From: an uncultured Lachnospiraceae bacterium | GTDB taxonomy: Bacteria; Bacillota; Clostridia; Lachnospirales; Lachnospiraceae | Direction of reading: 5' to 3' | NCBI GenBank assembly: GCA_947165025.1 | Contig: CAMUYQ010000004.1 | Coordinates: 117,101-181,100, forward strand | DNA: 64,000 nucleotides | Shown: positions 19,044 through 28,560 of the stretch, piece after piece | How positions within the stretch are numbered: the first letter of the stretch is position 1 | Layout: every line of letters starts with the position of its first letter | Notes under the pieces: model-generated | Seen by the model: only the letters and a program-made list of their open reading frames with translations | Database searches by the model: none | What the model was told of the DNA's origin: nothing | Translations under genes and position numbers: made by a program

Positions 19044-19099
19044 GGGAATTGTAAAGGACAGAGTAAATAAACCCGGTATCGATTGCGGAGGAATATGAA

Positions 19100-19834
19100 A
19101 TGAAGATCACGGTGATAAACGGAACAGAGAAGCACGGTGTCACATACAGTATGAAGGAGTTTTTTTTAGAGCAGTTCAGAGATGATTCAGAGATCACGGA
19201 ATACTATCTTCCGGGGGACGGTCCGGGTTTTTGCACGGGATGTACCGCGTGCTTCAGGAATAATCCGAATCTCTGCAGGGATGCAGAAAAAGTGCAGAAG
19301 ATCGAGAAATCTCTGCTTGAAGCGGATCTGCTTGTTTTTACATCCCCGGCATATGTTTTTCATACAACCGGTGCTATGAAGGCGATGCTTGATCACTTCG
19401 GGTATCGATGGATGCCTCATCGCCCGGCAAAGGAAATGTTCGGAAAGAGAGCGGTAATCATCACGCAGTGCCTCGGAGCAGGCGGAAGATCCACAGCAAA
19501 GGATATAAAAGACAGCCTTTCATGGTGGGGTATTTCCACTATCAAAGTCATAAGTTTCAAGCTGATGTCAGAGATTGACTGGAACAAGCTGGATGAAAAA
19601 AGAAAAGCTTCTTTCCGAAAGAAACTGAGCAGTGTAGCACGAAAAATGCATGCCATCAATTATGATAAACCGGGACATACTAATGTTGTCGTGAGAGCAA
19701 AGTTCTATATGGTAAGAATGCTTCAGACGGGTCTCGGGAAACAGGATCCTGAATACACCGACTTTAAGTATTGGAATGAGAACGGCTGGATCGGTAAAGC
19801 AAGACCGTGGAAACCGGGTGTAAAGGATTTTTGA
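19100..19834 (+). CDS. Flavodoxin-fold NAD(P)H-dependent FMN oxidoreductase
   Basis: 244 residues. The N-terminal MKITVINGTEKHGVTYSM is a flavodoxin-like phosphate loop; LLVFTSPAYVFHTTGAMKAM and FGKRAVIITQCLGAGG fit NADPH-dependent FMN reductases. A CTGCTACF motif after the second strand is common in iron-sulfur-linked flavoproteins. About 60 C-terminal residues ending RPWKPG are extra and uncharacterised. It stands before the PadR-controlled ferredoxin and may supply electrons there; that is inference. Ribosome site gcggagg. Confidence 0.8.
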   Translation: MKITVINGTEKHGVTYSMKEFFLEQFRDDSEITEYYLPGDGPGFCTGCTACFRNNPNLCRDAEKVQKIEKSLLEADLLVFTSPAYVFHTTGAMKAMLDHFGYRWMPHRPAKEMFGKRAVIITQCLGAGGRSTAKDIKDSLSWWGISTIKVISFKLMSEIDWNKLDEKRKASFRKKLSSVARKMHAINYDKPGHTNVVVRAKFYMVRMLQTGLGKQDPEYTDFKYWNENGWIGKARPWKPGVKDF

Positions 19835-19887
19835 ACTGTACATCAGTTAATCCCGGTGGACTTTTCGTGATCGCAAGGGCCTTTTTA

Positions 19888-19942
19888 TTGACATGAAACG
19901 GAAACGGATATAATATATCTAACAGATATATCTAATAGATAT
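19888..19942 (+). promoter_or_regulatory. Promoter with tandem palindromic operator (PadR candidate)
   Basis: TTGACA (19888-19893) with TATAAT (19909-19914) or TAATAT (19911-19916; 17-base spacer). Immediately on and after the -10 are two palindromes sharing a form ATATCT-N3-AGATAT: 19915-19929 and 19928-19942. The position would block initiation or clearance. The PadR gene two genes on is the natural candidate for binding it. Confidence 0.65.
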
Positions 19943-19970
19943 ATAATTGTATCCAAAGGAGTTTACAATT

Positions 19971-20699
19971 ATGAGGCAAAGAATAAGAAAAGTGACCCTG
20001 TTGATATCGTTCCTTATTTTCCCGATCACGATGTGGTATTTCTCACCTTACATAATTATCAATGCGGCGATGGAACATATCATAAATGGCAGTTTTATCG
20101 TGTTTGTAGCGATGCTTGTATTTTCCGTTTTTTTCGGGAGAGTCTGGTGCGGGTACCTGTGTCCGGCAGGAGGCCTTCAGGAATGTGCGCTCAGGATCAA
20201 TGAAAGTCCTGCAAAGCAGGGTAAACGTGATAAAATCAAATATGTGATATGGATCATTTGGATATGCGTGGTAATCGCTACATTTGTGATGAGCAGGAAT
20301 GATGTGAGCATAAATCCTTTTTATATGACAGATCATGGAATATCTGTTGCAGATATATACAATTATGTTATCTACTATGGTGTCATATTTTTATTGTTAA
20401 TACCGGCACTTATTCATGGCAGAAGAGCAGCCTGCCATTATATTTGCTGGATGGCACCCTTTATGGTGATCGGAAGCAGTATAGGAAGGTTCCTTCATCT
20501 GCCGCAGCTTCACGTTGAAGCTGATAAGGACAAGTGCATATCCTGCGGAATGTGCAACAGAGCCTGCCCTATGGGACTTGACGTAAAAGAACTTGTGACC
20601 GAGGGAAGGAACGCTGAATGCACGGAGTGTATCCAGTGCGGTGCATGCATTGATGAATGTCCGAAATCAGTTCTGAGATACAGGTTTACCTGGAAATAA
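19971..20699 (+). CDS. NapH/MauN-like membrane ferredoxin
   Basis: 242 residues from ATG 19971, with aaaggag 9 bases upstream (the frame is open from a TTG at 19947 inside the operator). Four or five membrane helices; WCGYLCPAGG on a loop is typical of the NapH family. The C-terminus carries two 4Fe-4S motifs: CISCGMCNRACP and CIQCGACIDECP. Such proteins pass electrons from the membrane to soluble reductases. Followed by padR after 20 bases. Confidence 0.88.
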   Translation: MRQRIRKVTLLISFLIFPITMWYFSPYIIINAAMEHIINGSFIVFVAMLVFSVFFGRVWCGYLCPAGGLQECALRINESPAKQGKRDKIKYVIWIIWICVVIATFVMSRNDVSINPFYMTDHGISVADIYNYVIYYGVIFLLLIPALIHGRRAACHYICWMAPFMVIGSSIGRFLHLPQLHVEADKDKCISCGMCNRACPMGLDVKELVTEGRNAECTECIQCGACIDECPKSVLRYRFTWK

Positions 20700-20719
20700 C
20701 CCATTTAGGAGAAAGAGAT

Positions 20720-21253
20720 ATGGCAAAAGACAGGAAGATAGATGTAGTGATTTTGGGTCTTTTATCCCACGAGGATCTTACCGGATATGATATAAAAAAG
20801 AGATTGGACGGAGCAATAGGCTTTTTCTGGAAAGGCAGCTTTGGAAATATTTACCCGGCCCTTACCGCAATGGAAAAAGAGGGACTCGTTTCCAAAAAGA
20901 AAGACTCGAAAACAGGTGGCCGCGAGAGAATTCCTTACCATATCACAAGGCGGGGAACCGAAACTTTAAAATCATGGCTGCAGGAAGAACAGGCTTCCAA
21001 TGAACTCAGGTATGAAACACTCTTAAAGCTTTTTTTTGGTGGAGCAACGGACAGGAGCGTCACGATCAGGAACATCCAAGCCTTCGAAGAAGATGTTAAA
21101 CGAAATCTGGCAGTACTTAATATGTACAGGGATAATCTTGAAAAAAGACTTGATGAAGATGACCACATATTTTATTACCTGACAGTGACATTTGGAATTG
21201 ACACCTATGAGGCGTACATTAAGTGGTGTACAAAGGCAAAAAAGTTGCTGTAA
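20720..21253 (+). CDS. PadR-family transcriptional regulator
   Basis: 177 residues from ATG 20720 behind aggaga. Winged-helix N-terminus (ILGLLSHEDLTGYDIKKRL, SFGNIYPALTAMEKEGLV) and helical C-terminal dimerisation domain (Vir_act_alpha_C type). PadR proteins respond to small molecules and usually repress an adjacent gene. It is in the same unit as the NapH-like ferredoxin, so autoregulation through the 19915-19942 palindromes is likely. Confidence 0.9.
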   Translation: MAKDRKIDVVILGLLSHEDLTGYDIKKRLDGAIGFFWKGSFGNIYPALTAMEKEGLVSKKKDSKTGGRERIPYHITRRGTETLKSWLQEEQASNELRYETLLKLFFGGATDRSVTIRNIQAFEEDVKRNLAVLNMYRDNLEKRLDEDDHIFYYLTVTFGIDTYEAYIKWCTKAKKLL

Positions 21254-21372
21254 GACTGTAAGCAGGGGGTTATCTGTTATTCTATATATGATTATGGTAT
21301 CATATAAACACTGTATCAACTATAAGACTACCGTATTCCGGCATCATGGTCCGGCTTTTGGGAGGTCCGGGT

Positions 21373-23904
21373 GTGAAAAAGACCTTAATCATATTCGTCA
21401 ACGTGATCATTATTTCATCTATTTTGATCTTCGTTGCACTCTACTCCAGGTATGAAAGCGCAGCTGCTTACAAGAGACAGATAGAGCATTTTGAAAACAT
21501 AACGGTCACTATGGAACATGTGACGGAAAACTATCTTGAAGGTGAGCAACGTATTTGCGATGTATGGGCGAATTATATCAACAATAAAAACATGACTATA
21601 GAGGAGGCGACGGATTATATCCGCGCATCCCATGTTCTTACAAGTACTTCGGCGCATCTGATCCTTCTCGATACGCTCACAGGCCTTTCTACACGTCCGA
21701 AACAAGGCACATCAGATGATTACGCAGTTTCTTATGAACGGGTGGATCTTCTTGAGGATGTGGACTGGATTGATGAAATAGGGGAATCGATAAACATCAC
21801 CCGCACTTACACCAATCCGATGAACGGCGAGCAATCATTGTCTTTTTGCAACAAGATCACACTTCGCGATCCTGAAAACGAGACCTCTGTGGCGGCGGTG
21901 CTATTGCGTGTAATGCCTGTCTCGGAGCTTGAACAGAAATGGGTTTTTCCGCAAGGAGAGTTTGTTAATGCTGAGTATTCCATGATTGATGCTGACGGTG
22001 ATTATATCATCAAAGGATACAGTTTTAAGAACTCCAGTTTCTTTGAATTTTACAAATCATATAATACGACTGACACCTCATCAACGAAGGAGTTGTTTGA
22101 CAGGCTCACATCATCGACAGGCACAATCTCAATGCTGGATTCACACGGACGGGAGTGTATACTTGCTTTTACCCCCGTTGCTTCTACCGCCGGATGGACA
22201 CTGCTGAGTATCGTACCATCAAAGGATCTCAATGTTGATACGGAAAACTGGCTTCTGGTCGGAGTTATCTCTGTGGGATTACTGGTTTTATTCTTGCTTG
22301 ACCTGTTTCATATGCTTTACCTGAACAAGCGTCTTCAGATTGCGGCCCGGGAAGCAGACTTGGCAAATAAGGCAAAGACTGATTTTCTATCCACCATGTC
22401 ACATGATATTCGCACCCCGATGAATGCTATCATAGGACTTACGGCCATTGCCGAGAAAAACCTTTCGGATGTGAAATCAACCGGAGAAAGCCTTCGGAAG
22501 ATCAGCCTTGCCAGCAATCATCTGCTGACTCTGATTAATGACATTCTGGATATTTCCAAGGTAGAAAGTGGGAAATTGAAACTGAGTCCCATGACATTCT
22601 CCATTGTTGAGACCGTCGAAAATCTTGTAAATATATCCCAGCCGATGATTAAGGAAAAGAATATTGAGTTCAGTTTTCATGTTGACCATATGGAAAAGGA
22701 ATACCTGTATACGGATCAGCTTCGCCTGAATCAGATATATATCAATATACTCTCCAATGCCATCAAATATACGGAACCGGGTGGAAGAGTCAATGTAGAT
22801 ATGCGCGAGGAAGCAAGTACCGTTCCCGGTTGCACAAAGCTGATCTACGTTGTGTCTGATACAGGCATCGGAATGAGTCCGGAATTCATAGAGACGATGT
22901 ATCAGCCGTTCTCGCGTCAGACAGACAGCCGTGTCAACAGTATTCAAGGAACCGGCCTGGGGCTTGCTATTACAAAGAAAATGGTTGATCTGATGGGCGG
23001 AACTATTGAATGCGAAAGTGAGCAAGGGAAGGGAACCACATTCACCGTTACACTTGATATTCCTGAAGCCGAAAGACAACTTGAAGAAATACGGCTTGAT
23101 CAGATCGATGCTCTGATCGTTGATGACGATGATATAACGCTTCGAACGACATCAGACGAGATTGAAGCTCTGGGATCTGTAGCAGAGCAGGCACATAACG
23201 GAGCAGAAGCGATCAAAATGATAACTGACAGGCATGAGAGCGGAAAGGATTATAGCATTGTTATCATTGACTGGAAAATGCCTGACATGGATGGAGTTGA
23301 AACGATCCGCAGGATTCGCTCGGAGATTAAAGTAGATGTTCCCATACTGCTGATCTCTGCATACGACTGGTCAGATATAGAGGATAAGGCAAAAGATGCC
23401 GGCGCAAACGGTTTTGTAAGCAAACCGATCTTCCGGTCTACTCTATATAATAAGATAAATGAGCTTATTGGCATAGAATCCAAATCCGTAGAACCGCAGG
23501 ACGATTATTCTGATCTTAACGGTATCCGTATTCTCGTTGCAGAGGATATAGATATAAACTGGGAAATCATATCCAATATACTTAACATGCATGGCATCAT
23601 ATGTGATCGTGCAGAAAACGGGCGTGTTTGTGTGGACAAGCTGAGCTCAGCTCCGGAAGACAGTTACGATCTTGTATTCATGGACGTGCAGATGCCTGTA
23701 ATGAACGGACTCGATGCAACAAGAGCGATCCGAAAGCTGGAAAACTCATGGGCATCATCCATTCCGATAATCGCCATGACGGCAGACGCATTCTCCGAAA
23801 ACGTCACAGAATGCCTGGATGCGGGGATGAACGGACATATTGCAAAGCCTGTTGATATAAAACTTGTCATCAAAGAAATCCGAAGGATCAAAGAAAGTAA
23901 ATAA
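21373..23904 (+). CDS. Hybrid sensor histidine kinase with two receiver domains
   Basis: 843 residues from GTG 21373, chosen because ggaggt lies 6 bases before it and the protein then begins with a membrane helix. An extracellular sensor region of ~250 residues (Cache-like) ends at a second helix near 290-315. HisKA: STMSHDIRTPMNAI. HATPase: NILSNAIKYTEPGG, DTGIGM, GTGLGLAI. Receiver 1 has VIIDWKMPDMDG and VSKPIF; receiver 2 has LVFMDVQMPVMNGLDATR and IAKPVD. There is no output domain, so it needs a partner regulator elsewhere. A solute-binding lipoprotein starts 24 bases downstream and may present the ligand. Confidence 0.93.
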   Translation: MKKTLIIFVNVIIISSILIFVALYSRYESAAAYKRQIEHFENITVTMEHVTENYLEGEQRICDVWANYINNKNMTIEEATDYIRASHVLTSTSAHLILLDTLTGLSTRPKQGTSDDYAVSYERVDLLEDVDWIDEIGESINITRTYTNPMNGEQSLSFCNKITLRDPENETSVAAVLLRVMPVSELEQKWVFPQGEFVNAEYSMIDADGDYIIKGYSFKNSSFFEFYKSYNTTDTSSTKELFDRLTSSTGTISMLDSHGRECILAFTPVASTAGWTLLSIVPSKDLNVDTENWLLVGVISVGLLVLFLLDLFHMLYLNKRLQIAAREADLANKAKTDFLSTMSHDIRTPMNAIIGLTAIAEKNLSDVKSTGESLRKISLASNHLLTLINDILDISKVESGKLKLSPMTFSIVETVENLVNISQPMIKEKNIEFSFHVDHMEKEYLYTDQLRLNQIYINILSNAIKYTEPGGRVNVDMREEASTVPGCTKLIYVVSDTGIGMSPEFIETMYQPFSRQTDSRVNSIQGTGLGLAITKKMVDLMGGTIECESEQGKGTTFTVTLDIPEAERQLEEIRLDQIDALIVDDDDITLRTTSDEIEALGSVAEQAHNGAEAIKMITDRHESGKDYSIVIIDWKMPDMDGVETIRRIRSEIKVDVPILLISAYDWSDIEDKAKDAGANGFVSKPIFRSTLYNKINELIGIESKSVEPQDDYSDLNGIRILVAEDIDINWEIISNILNMHGIICDRAENGRVCVDKLSSAPEDSYDLVFMDVQMPVMNGLDATRAIRKLENSWASSIPIIAMTADAFSENVTECLDAGMNGHIAKPVDIKLVIKEIRRIKESK

Positions 23905-23928
23905 TAAACAAATGGGAAGGGAGCTCTT

Positions 23929-25224
23929 ATGAAAAGAATAATGTGTATTTTTACTGCTGTAATGATGCTTCAGAGTGTGACAGCATGCGGCTATGCGGGG
24001 CAGGAGGCAAAGACAGAGGATATCTTCCGGCCGGCGCTTGATACATCCGGTAAATGCCATATAAATGTTGCGGGCGGTTATGACAACTTTGAGGCGCTCG
24101 AAACGGAATTCGACCGTTTTAACGAGTATTATCCGAATGTGGAGCTTGTATATACCAAGATTGATGACTATAACAACATGGTTGGAACAGTACTGAACGG
24201 AAATGATGCCCCGGACATCTACGTCAACCATTCTTGGATGTATGGTCGCGAACAGTATAAGGAATCTATAGATCATGCCGAGAATCTCGCTGACCCGGCA
24301 CTGGGTATTGACCTTGGTTGCATACGAAGCAATATCCTTCTGAAGACGGATGATGGCTCACTTCCTATGGTTCCGGTTTTCTCCAGTACCAATGGAATGC
24401 TTGTAAATGACGATCTGTTCAAAAAGGAGGGTCTTACCGTTCCTTCAACCTATGAGGAGCTGGTATCCGTGTGCCACGAATTTCGTAAAAAAGGCTATGA
24501 AAATCCCATGATGGGCTATACCGCTCAGGAATTAACATCCCTTTACACAATAGTCAGCTATCCTCTCTTTTGTTCAACCGTGGCAAGTGACGCAGAAGCC
24601 GTAAAGAAACTGAACGATCTTGATCCTTCAGCCGGTGAATATATGAGACCCACCCTTGAGAAAGTGGGGCAGTTCCTAAACGACGACTGTGTGGATATCG
24701 ATGCTTGCAATACCATTGAAAACAACTATGATGCGGTGATCCTCCGCTTCTTTGAAGGGGATGTTCCCATGATGATCTGCACCGGAGATGCAGTTTCCGG
24801 TACCAGGAAACGCGAAAGCGTTTCTGAAGCATTTACAAAAAAACCATTTAAATATACTTTTGTCCCCGTACCCATGTCAGACGAAGGCGCATACTTCCTT
24901 GACATACCTAATCTTCAGTTTTCGGTCAACAAAGAGAGTTCGAATCTGGACGTTGCCAACGAATTTATGCGTTTTCTGATCACCACGAGGGAACTGAACG
25001 AGATGGCAGGAAACAAAGGCCTTATGTCACCGACAAAAGATTTATCTTTCAACAGTATGTATGCTGCGTTCGGAAACGTTCCTGAATCTCGGATTCTTTC
25101 GCCCGAAGAATTCGGACTGACAGATGATGCAGTAGTACAGTTCAGGATGGCGGTTTACGGATTTGCAACAGGGGAAATGACTATAGACGAGGCTGTTTCG
25201 GCTTATGGCACTTTTTCTCAATGA
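23929..25224 (+). CDS. Solute-binding lipoprotein (family 1-like) paired with the hybrid kinase
   Basis: 431 residues. Lipoprotein signal with SVTAC. Body: INVAGGYDNFEALETEFDRF, APDIYVNHSWMYG and PMVPVFSSTNGMLVNDDLF fit ABC solute-binding proteins for sugars. No permease lies nearby. Arrangement directly after a hybrid kinase is frequent in Lachnospiraceae and suggests a sensing role; inference. Ribosome site gggaggg-like before ATG 23929. Confidence 0.82.
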   Translation: MKRIMCIFTAVMMLQSVTACGYAGQEAKTEDIFRPALDTSGKCHINVAGGYDNFEALETEFDRFNEYYPNVELVYTKIDDYNNMVGTVLNGNDAPDIYVNHSWMYGREQYKESIDHAENLADPALGIDLGCIRSNILLKTDDGSLPMVPVFSSTNGMLVNDDLFKKEGLTVPSTYEELVSVCHEFRKKGYENPMMGYTAQELTSLYTIVSYPLFCSTVASDAEAVKKLNDLDPSAGEYMRPTLEKVGQFLNDDCVDIDACNTIENNYDAVILRFFEGDVPMMICTGDAVSGTRKRESVSEAFTKKPFKYTFVPVPMSDEGAYFLDIPNLQFSVNKESSNLDVANEFMRFLITTRELNEMAGNKGLMSPTKDLSFNSMYAAFGNVPESRILSPEEFGLTDDAVVQFRMAVYGFATGEMTIDEAVSAYGTFSQ

Positions 25225-25292
25225 GTAAAGAATTTTTTTTGTACATATACATAACATAGCAAAGGACAAACCAAGGAGGGAATCATAACAGT

Positions 25293-26036
25293 ATGAAAAA
25301 GGCAGCTGTGATCATAATCAGTGTCTTGGCGGTTGTGATTGTCATAATATACATTGTCGTCCATGCAGTGCTTGGTTTTTTCGGATATCTTAATCCCTGG
25401 GAACGCTATTGGCTTACACGGAAGACGGAAACGCTCCTTGATAAGAAATATCCGGATCATGATTTTACGTTTGATACGGAATATGACTGGTCGGAGTACG
25501 GGTTCTATTTTAATATCTATGCCACGGATGAGAACGGGGTCAGATTCCGGGTGCAGTGGATAGAAGGTGAAATGGATGATCATTATTACTGCGTTGAATG
25601 GAATGATTTCTTCTACGGGAATAAAATTGTGGAATATCAAAACATCCTAAGGGATGAGTATTTCCCGCAGATTCCCTATGTGGATACTTATGAATACGCT
25701 AAGGATGATTCGTTTGTTTTTCCCGGAGAACTGCATAAGGAAGTCTTCTTTCAGTCTGTAGATGAAGCCATCGAAGCCAGCAAAGCCGGCATATTTGACA
25801 CCGATGTCACCTTCAAGGGGATAGATCTTGATACGGCGGATGATGACGAAGTCAGGCGGTTTGCAGAGTCTATGGCGGATTCAATGATGTGGCTGCATGA
25901 GGTAACCGGCTACCGCCATATCATGATCAACTCCTTCTCTTATATTGAGCATGATGAAAACGGCGCCGGAGTTAAGACGAAGGAAGAACTTGTAGATAAA
26001 ATCATAGAAAGGATAGAACGCGAAGCCCATCCGTGA
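25293..26036 (+). CDS. Hypothetical membrane-anchored protein
   Basis: 247 residues, ATG 25293 behind ggaggg. One N-terminal membrane helix, then a polar, Tyr/Asp-rich exported region with no motif I recognise (for example TLLDKKYPDHDFTFDTEYDW). It follows the binding protein by 68 bases. May be a surface domain; function unknown. Confidence 0.6.
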   Translation: MKKAAVIIISVLAVVIVIIYIVVHAVLGFFGYLNPWERYWLTRKTETLLDKKYPDHDFTFDTEYDWSEYGFYFNIYATDENGVRFRVQWIEGEMDDHYYCVEWNDFFYGNKIVEYQNILRDEYFPQIPYVDTYEYAKDDSFVFPGELHKEVFFQSVDEAIEASKAGIFDTDVTFKGIDLDTADDDEVRRFAESMADSMMWLHEVTGYRHIMINSFSYIEHDENGAGVKTKEELVDKIIERIEREAHP

Positions 26037-26147
26037 ACTGTTATTCTGGGCCATATTACGCAAACGCTGGAGACGGAAACAGTCCGATACCCGAGAGGAT
26101 AATTGATTTTATAAAGTTGTTCAGTAATATGATCGGAGGAAACGATA

Positions 26148-26789
26148 ATGAATAAAAAACTGATAAATTGGCTTGGCCTGTTGGGAATACTCTCGTTGGC
26201 GTCTTATACTGCGGCGGTTATCTTTTCGCCTTTGGCTTTCCCGGGATATAACTGGATGGAGCAGGCGGTAAGTGATCTGTCAGCTGAGTCTGCGCCGTCA
26301 AGACATCTGTGGGACCAGTTGTCGGCATTATATTCTGCAGGAAGCGTTGTATGTGTAACGTGCGTAGCGATATATGTATCGGAAAATAAAGTGTCCACCG
26401 GACTGTTCAGGGTGGGAATATATCTTTTTACGATCATGAACTGGATATCAAAGGTCGGATATCATATGTTTGCTCTTTCTGATGCAGGTAAGGATATTGC
26501 CGGGGTTCAGGAAGCGATGCATATGGTTGTCACGGTGTGTGTTGTTTTGTTGTCGATAGTATCACTGATTATCCTTATCATTGCAGGATGTAAGGACAAA
26601 CCCCTGAAAGCCGTGGGTATATGGGCCGCAATCGCGCTTGCCATGATGTTCATGGGACCTGTCGGTATGGCGGCGTTTCCGCAGAAATACTTTGGTATAT
26701 TTGAAAGATTCAGTACGTTTGCAGCTGTAGGATATAATGCTGTTCTTGGAGTATACCTGTTTAAGGGATTCAATCCGGAAATACAATAA
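26148..26789 (+). CDS. DUF998-family membrane protein
   Basis: 213 residues, six hydrophobic segments. FPGYNWMEQAVSDLSAESAPS at the first loop is the DUF998 hallmark (the conserved polar loop after the first helix). Function of the family is unknown. Ribosome site cggagga before ATG 26148. Confidence 0.8.
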   Translation: MNKKLINWLGLLGILSLASYTAAVIFSPLAFPGYNWMEQAVSDLSAESAPSRHLWDQLSALYSAGSVVCVTCVAIYVSENKVSTGLFRVGIYLFTIMNWISKVGYHMFALSDAGKDIAGVQEAMHMVVTVCVVLLSIVSLIILIIAGCKDKPLKAVGIWAAIALAMMFMGPVGMAAFPQKYFGIFERFSTFAAVGYNAVLGVYLFKGFNPEIQ

Positions 26790-26905
26790 CTGCTTCTGAG
26801 AGTCTGTTAATAATCTGTGAAATAGTACAAGGAACAAAGTCGATATGAAGAACAATTATTCTGATCTGCCGAATGTCTATCAGGAATCTGAGGATCACGG
26901 AGATA

Positions 26906-27469
26906 ATGATTGAGATCACATACTTTCAACTTTTTCTATTTATAACAATAATATGGATTATTACCCGATGTATCATTGCGATAAAATCTAAGACATTTTC
27001 AGTAAAGTGTGAATGTCGGCAGCTTTTGGTTTATGTGTGTATCGTTGTTATTTGCAGATTCGTATTTTTTGCATTCCATCTTGAGAATGGAAAGATACCG
27101 ACATTAAAGATAGGCTTTGAAGATGATATCCGTGATATGATCAGTTTCATTCCATTTTATTTTCTTGCAGACCGGTATGATGGGTGGAAGATGAACATTA
27201 TTGGGAATATCATAATGTTCATACCGGTTGGGATCGTATGGCCTATCTGTTTTAGCAGACTTTATACGATTAGAAAAACCATATTTGCAGGTGCTGTTTT
27301 TTCTCTGCTTATCGAAGTGACTCAGCTCTTTTGCCTCGGAAGACATACGGATGTTGATGACTTGATCTTAAACACAAGCGGTGTAGCAATTGGAGCATGT
27401 ATTGTATTCTTTATTCGGAGAAAGCAGAAGAAACTAAAAGGAAAACACCTGAAAGAAGTGAAGTACTGA
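26906..27469 (+). CDS. VanZ-like membrane protein
   Basis: 187 residues from ATG 26906, preferred over ATG 26873, which has no ribosome site; the cggag before 26906 is close (3 bases), so the start is unsure. Helices and signature match VanZ: NIIGNIIMFIPVGIVWP, then SLLIEVTQLFCLGRHTDVDDLILNTSGV. VanZ-family proteins can give low-level teicoplanin resistance but most have no known role. Confidence 0.85.
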   Translation: MIEITYFQLFLFITIIWIITRCIIAIKSKTFSVKCECRQLLVYVCIVVICRFVFFAFHLENGKIPTLKIGFEDDIRDMISFIPFYFLADRYDGWKMNIIGNIIMFIPVGIVWPICFSRLYTIRKTIFAGAVFSLLIEVTQLFCLGRHTDVDDLILNTSGVAIGACIVFFIRRKQKKLKGKHLKEVKY

Positions 27470-27525
27470 ACATCTTTACGGTTGTTAAGAAAATCGCACC
27501 AACTTTGCGAAATTCTTATATAAAA

Positions 27526-27557
27526 AGATCCGACCCGCTAATGCGGGCCGGACCTAT
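27526..27557 (-). terminator. Rho-independent terminator of hsp20
   Basis: Minus-strand hairpin GGCCCGC-atta-GCGGGTC followed by ggatcTTTTTA. It ends 18 bases downstream of the hsp20 stop. A second, almost identical copy is at 38847-38878. Confidence 0.85.
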
Positions 27558-27574
27558 GATAGCACTCAGTAAGA

Positions 27575-28018
27575 TTATCCTTCGATGGCTATCAACTTCT
27601 TTTCGGGAAGCTTGGCCTCTTTCTTCGGGATATCCAATTTCAATACACCATCTTCAAACTTCGCTTTGATATCTTCCTCGGTAACACCTTCGCCAACGTA
27701 GAAGCTTCTCTGCATGGAGCCCATGTAACGCTCCTGACGTATGACCTTGCCTTTTCTGTTTTTCTTGTCGTTGTCCCTTGCCTTTACAGCGCCTACCGAC
27801 AGATATCCGTTCTCAAGTGAAAGCTTGATCTCATCTTTCTTGAATCCCGGAAGATCGATATCAACTTCGTACTCGTTTTCATCTTCGTGCACATCCGTCT
27901 TCATAACGTGTGCAGCATGTTTTCCGTACAACTTTTTGTCGATATCGGGGATATCAAGCTTCGGGAAATCCATCCAGTCATCCAATAAACTTTCTCCAAA
28001 TAAACTCGGTAATAACAT
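27575..28018 (-). CDS. Hsp20/alpha-crystallin small heat-shock protein
   Basis: 147 residues. It carries the alpha-crystallin domain from about residue 35 to the end: EYEVDIDLPGFKKDEIKLSLENG, then FYVGEGVTEEDIKAKFEDGVLKLDIPK. It prevents aggregation of unfolded proteins in the cytoplasm as an ATP-independent holdase. Control is by HrcA through the CIRCE site at 28146-28172. Part of this gene (3' end plus terminator) was copied to 38832-39082. Confidence 0.95.
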   Translation of the reverse strand: MLLPSLFGESLLDDWMDFPKLDIPDIDKKLYGKHAAHVMKTDVHEDENEYEVDIDLPGFKKDEIKLSLENGYLSVGAVKARDNDKKNRKGKVIRQERYMGSMQRSFYVGEGVTEEDIKAKFEDGVLKLDIPKKEAKLPEKKLIAIEG

Positions 28019-28129
28019 AGGTCATTCCTCCTTCTCAAAAAACTAAACATAACCTTAAGTTTCATGAGCAAGGGAAGGAGTGTTTGGATTCTGTTTTCGG
28101 AATCTTCTCTGTTCCTTTGTTCTGACTAC

Positions 28130-28158
28130 GTTATACACCCATTCATTAGCACTGTCAA
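28130..28158 (-). promoter_or_regulatory. hsp20 promoter
   Basis: Minus-strand TTGACA (28153-28158), 17-base spacer, TATAAC (28130-28135). The -35 lies within the CIRCE operator. The leader to the hsp20 start is about 105 bases. Confidence 0.8.
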
Positions 28159-28172
28159 TAGGAGAGTGCTAA
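28146..28172. promoter_or_regulatory. CIRCE operator (HrcA binding site)
   Basis: TTAGCACTG (28146-28154), 9-base spacer, GAGTGCTAA (28164-28172). This differs from consensus TTAGCACTC-N9-GAGTGCTAA only at the ninth base of the left arm. HrcA bound here represses until heat shock. It is notable that an Hsp20 gene, often not CIRCE-controlled, has the site. Confidence 0.95.
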
Positions 28173-28500
28173 AATATTGTGAACATTCTGTGAATTATTA
28201 GACAATTAGGAATATGACTGATTTTGTGTAATTCGTTCGGATACTATATTCCGGTTTAACTTTATAAGTTTTTTGCAATTTTGATTACCACTTTTGCACT
28301 CCATTTTAGATTTTTGGCACCCGATCCACTTCTTAAAATGTGTCACAGATTCATCCGATTTACAACTGCCATTTTATATTTACGAACAATGCGCCATTTT
28401 TCTAAAATACAGATGTGTGTGTTAATATGCCCCATTTTTGATATTATTCGTTATGAAACAATGGGTCTCGATAATAAAGGAGTATATGTAACAATAGTAA
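28173..28500. other. Gene-free spacer with decayed repeat and possible IS-end array
   Basis: No gene. 28209-28262 is a deletion derivative of the dispersed repeat: its start (ATGACTGATTTTGT) is fused to its far end (AATTCGTTCGGATA, TTCCGGTTTAA). 28275-28440 holds several imperfect repeats of the form GC-x-CCATTTT with TTTTGCAC and GGCAC blocks spaced about 20-35 bases. These resemble the multiple transposase-binding repeats at the ends of IS21-like elements. No transposase gene is present, so this is a tentative relic. Confidence 0.35.
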
Positions 28501-28543
28501 AGAAAATGACTGATATTGTTGACTATTAACTGTTTGTTCATAT
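28501..28543 (+). repeat. Dispersed repeat, module A only (copy R1)
   Basis: Contains aaaATGACTGATATTGTT, then GACTATTAACTGTTTGTTCAT. It is the first 43 bases of the intergenic repeat described at 40729; the terminator and promoter modules are absent here. Confidence 0.8.
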
Positions 28544-28560
28544 ATCCATTTCGTGATCTG

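Noticed and set aside
28275..28440. Complete IS21-family element
   Set aside because: Only end-like repeats; no istA/istB genes within the window. Kept as a tentative relic only.
28281..28529. 82-codon rightward ORF before the rhodanese gene
   Set aside because: No ribosome site and it ends inside repeat module A (KKMTDIVDY); composition is that of spacer.
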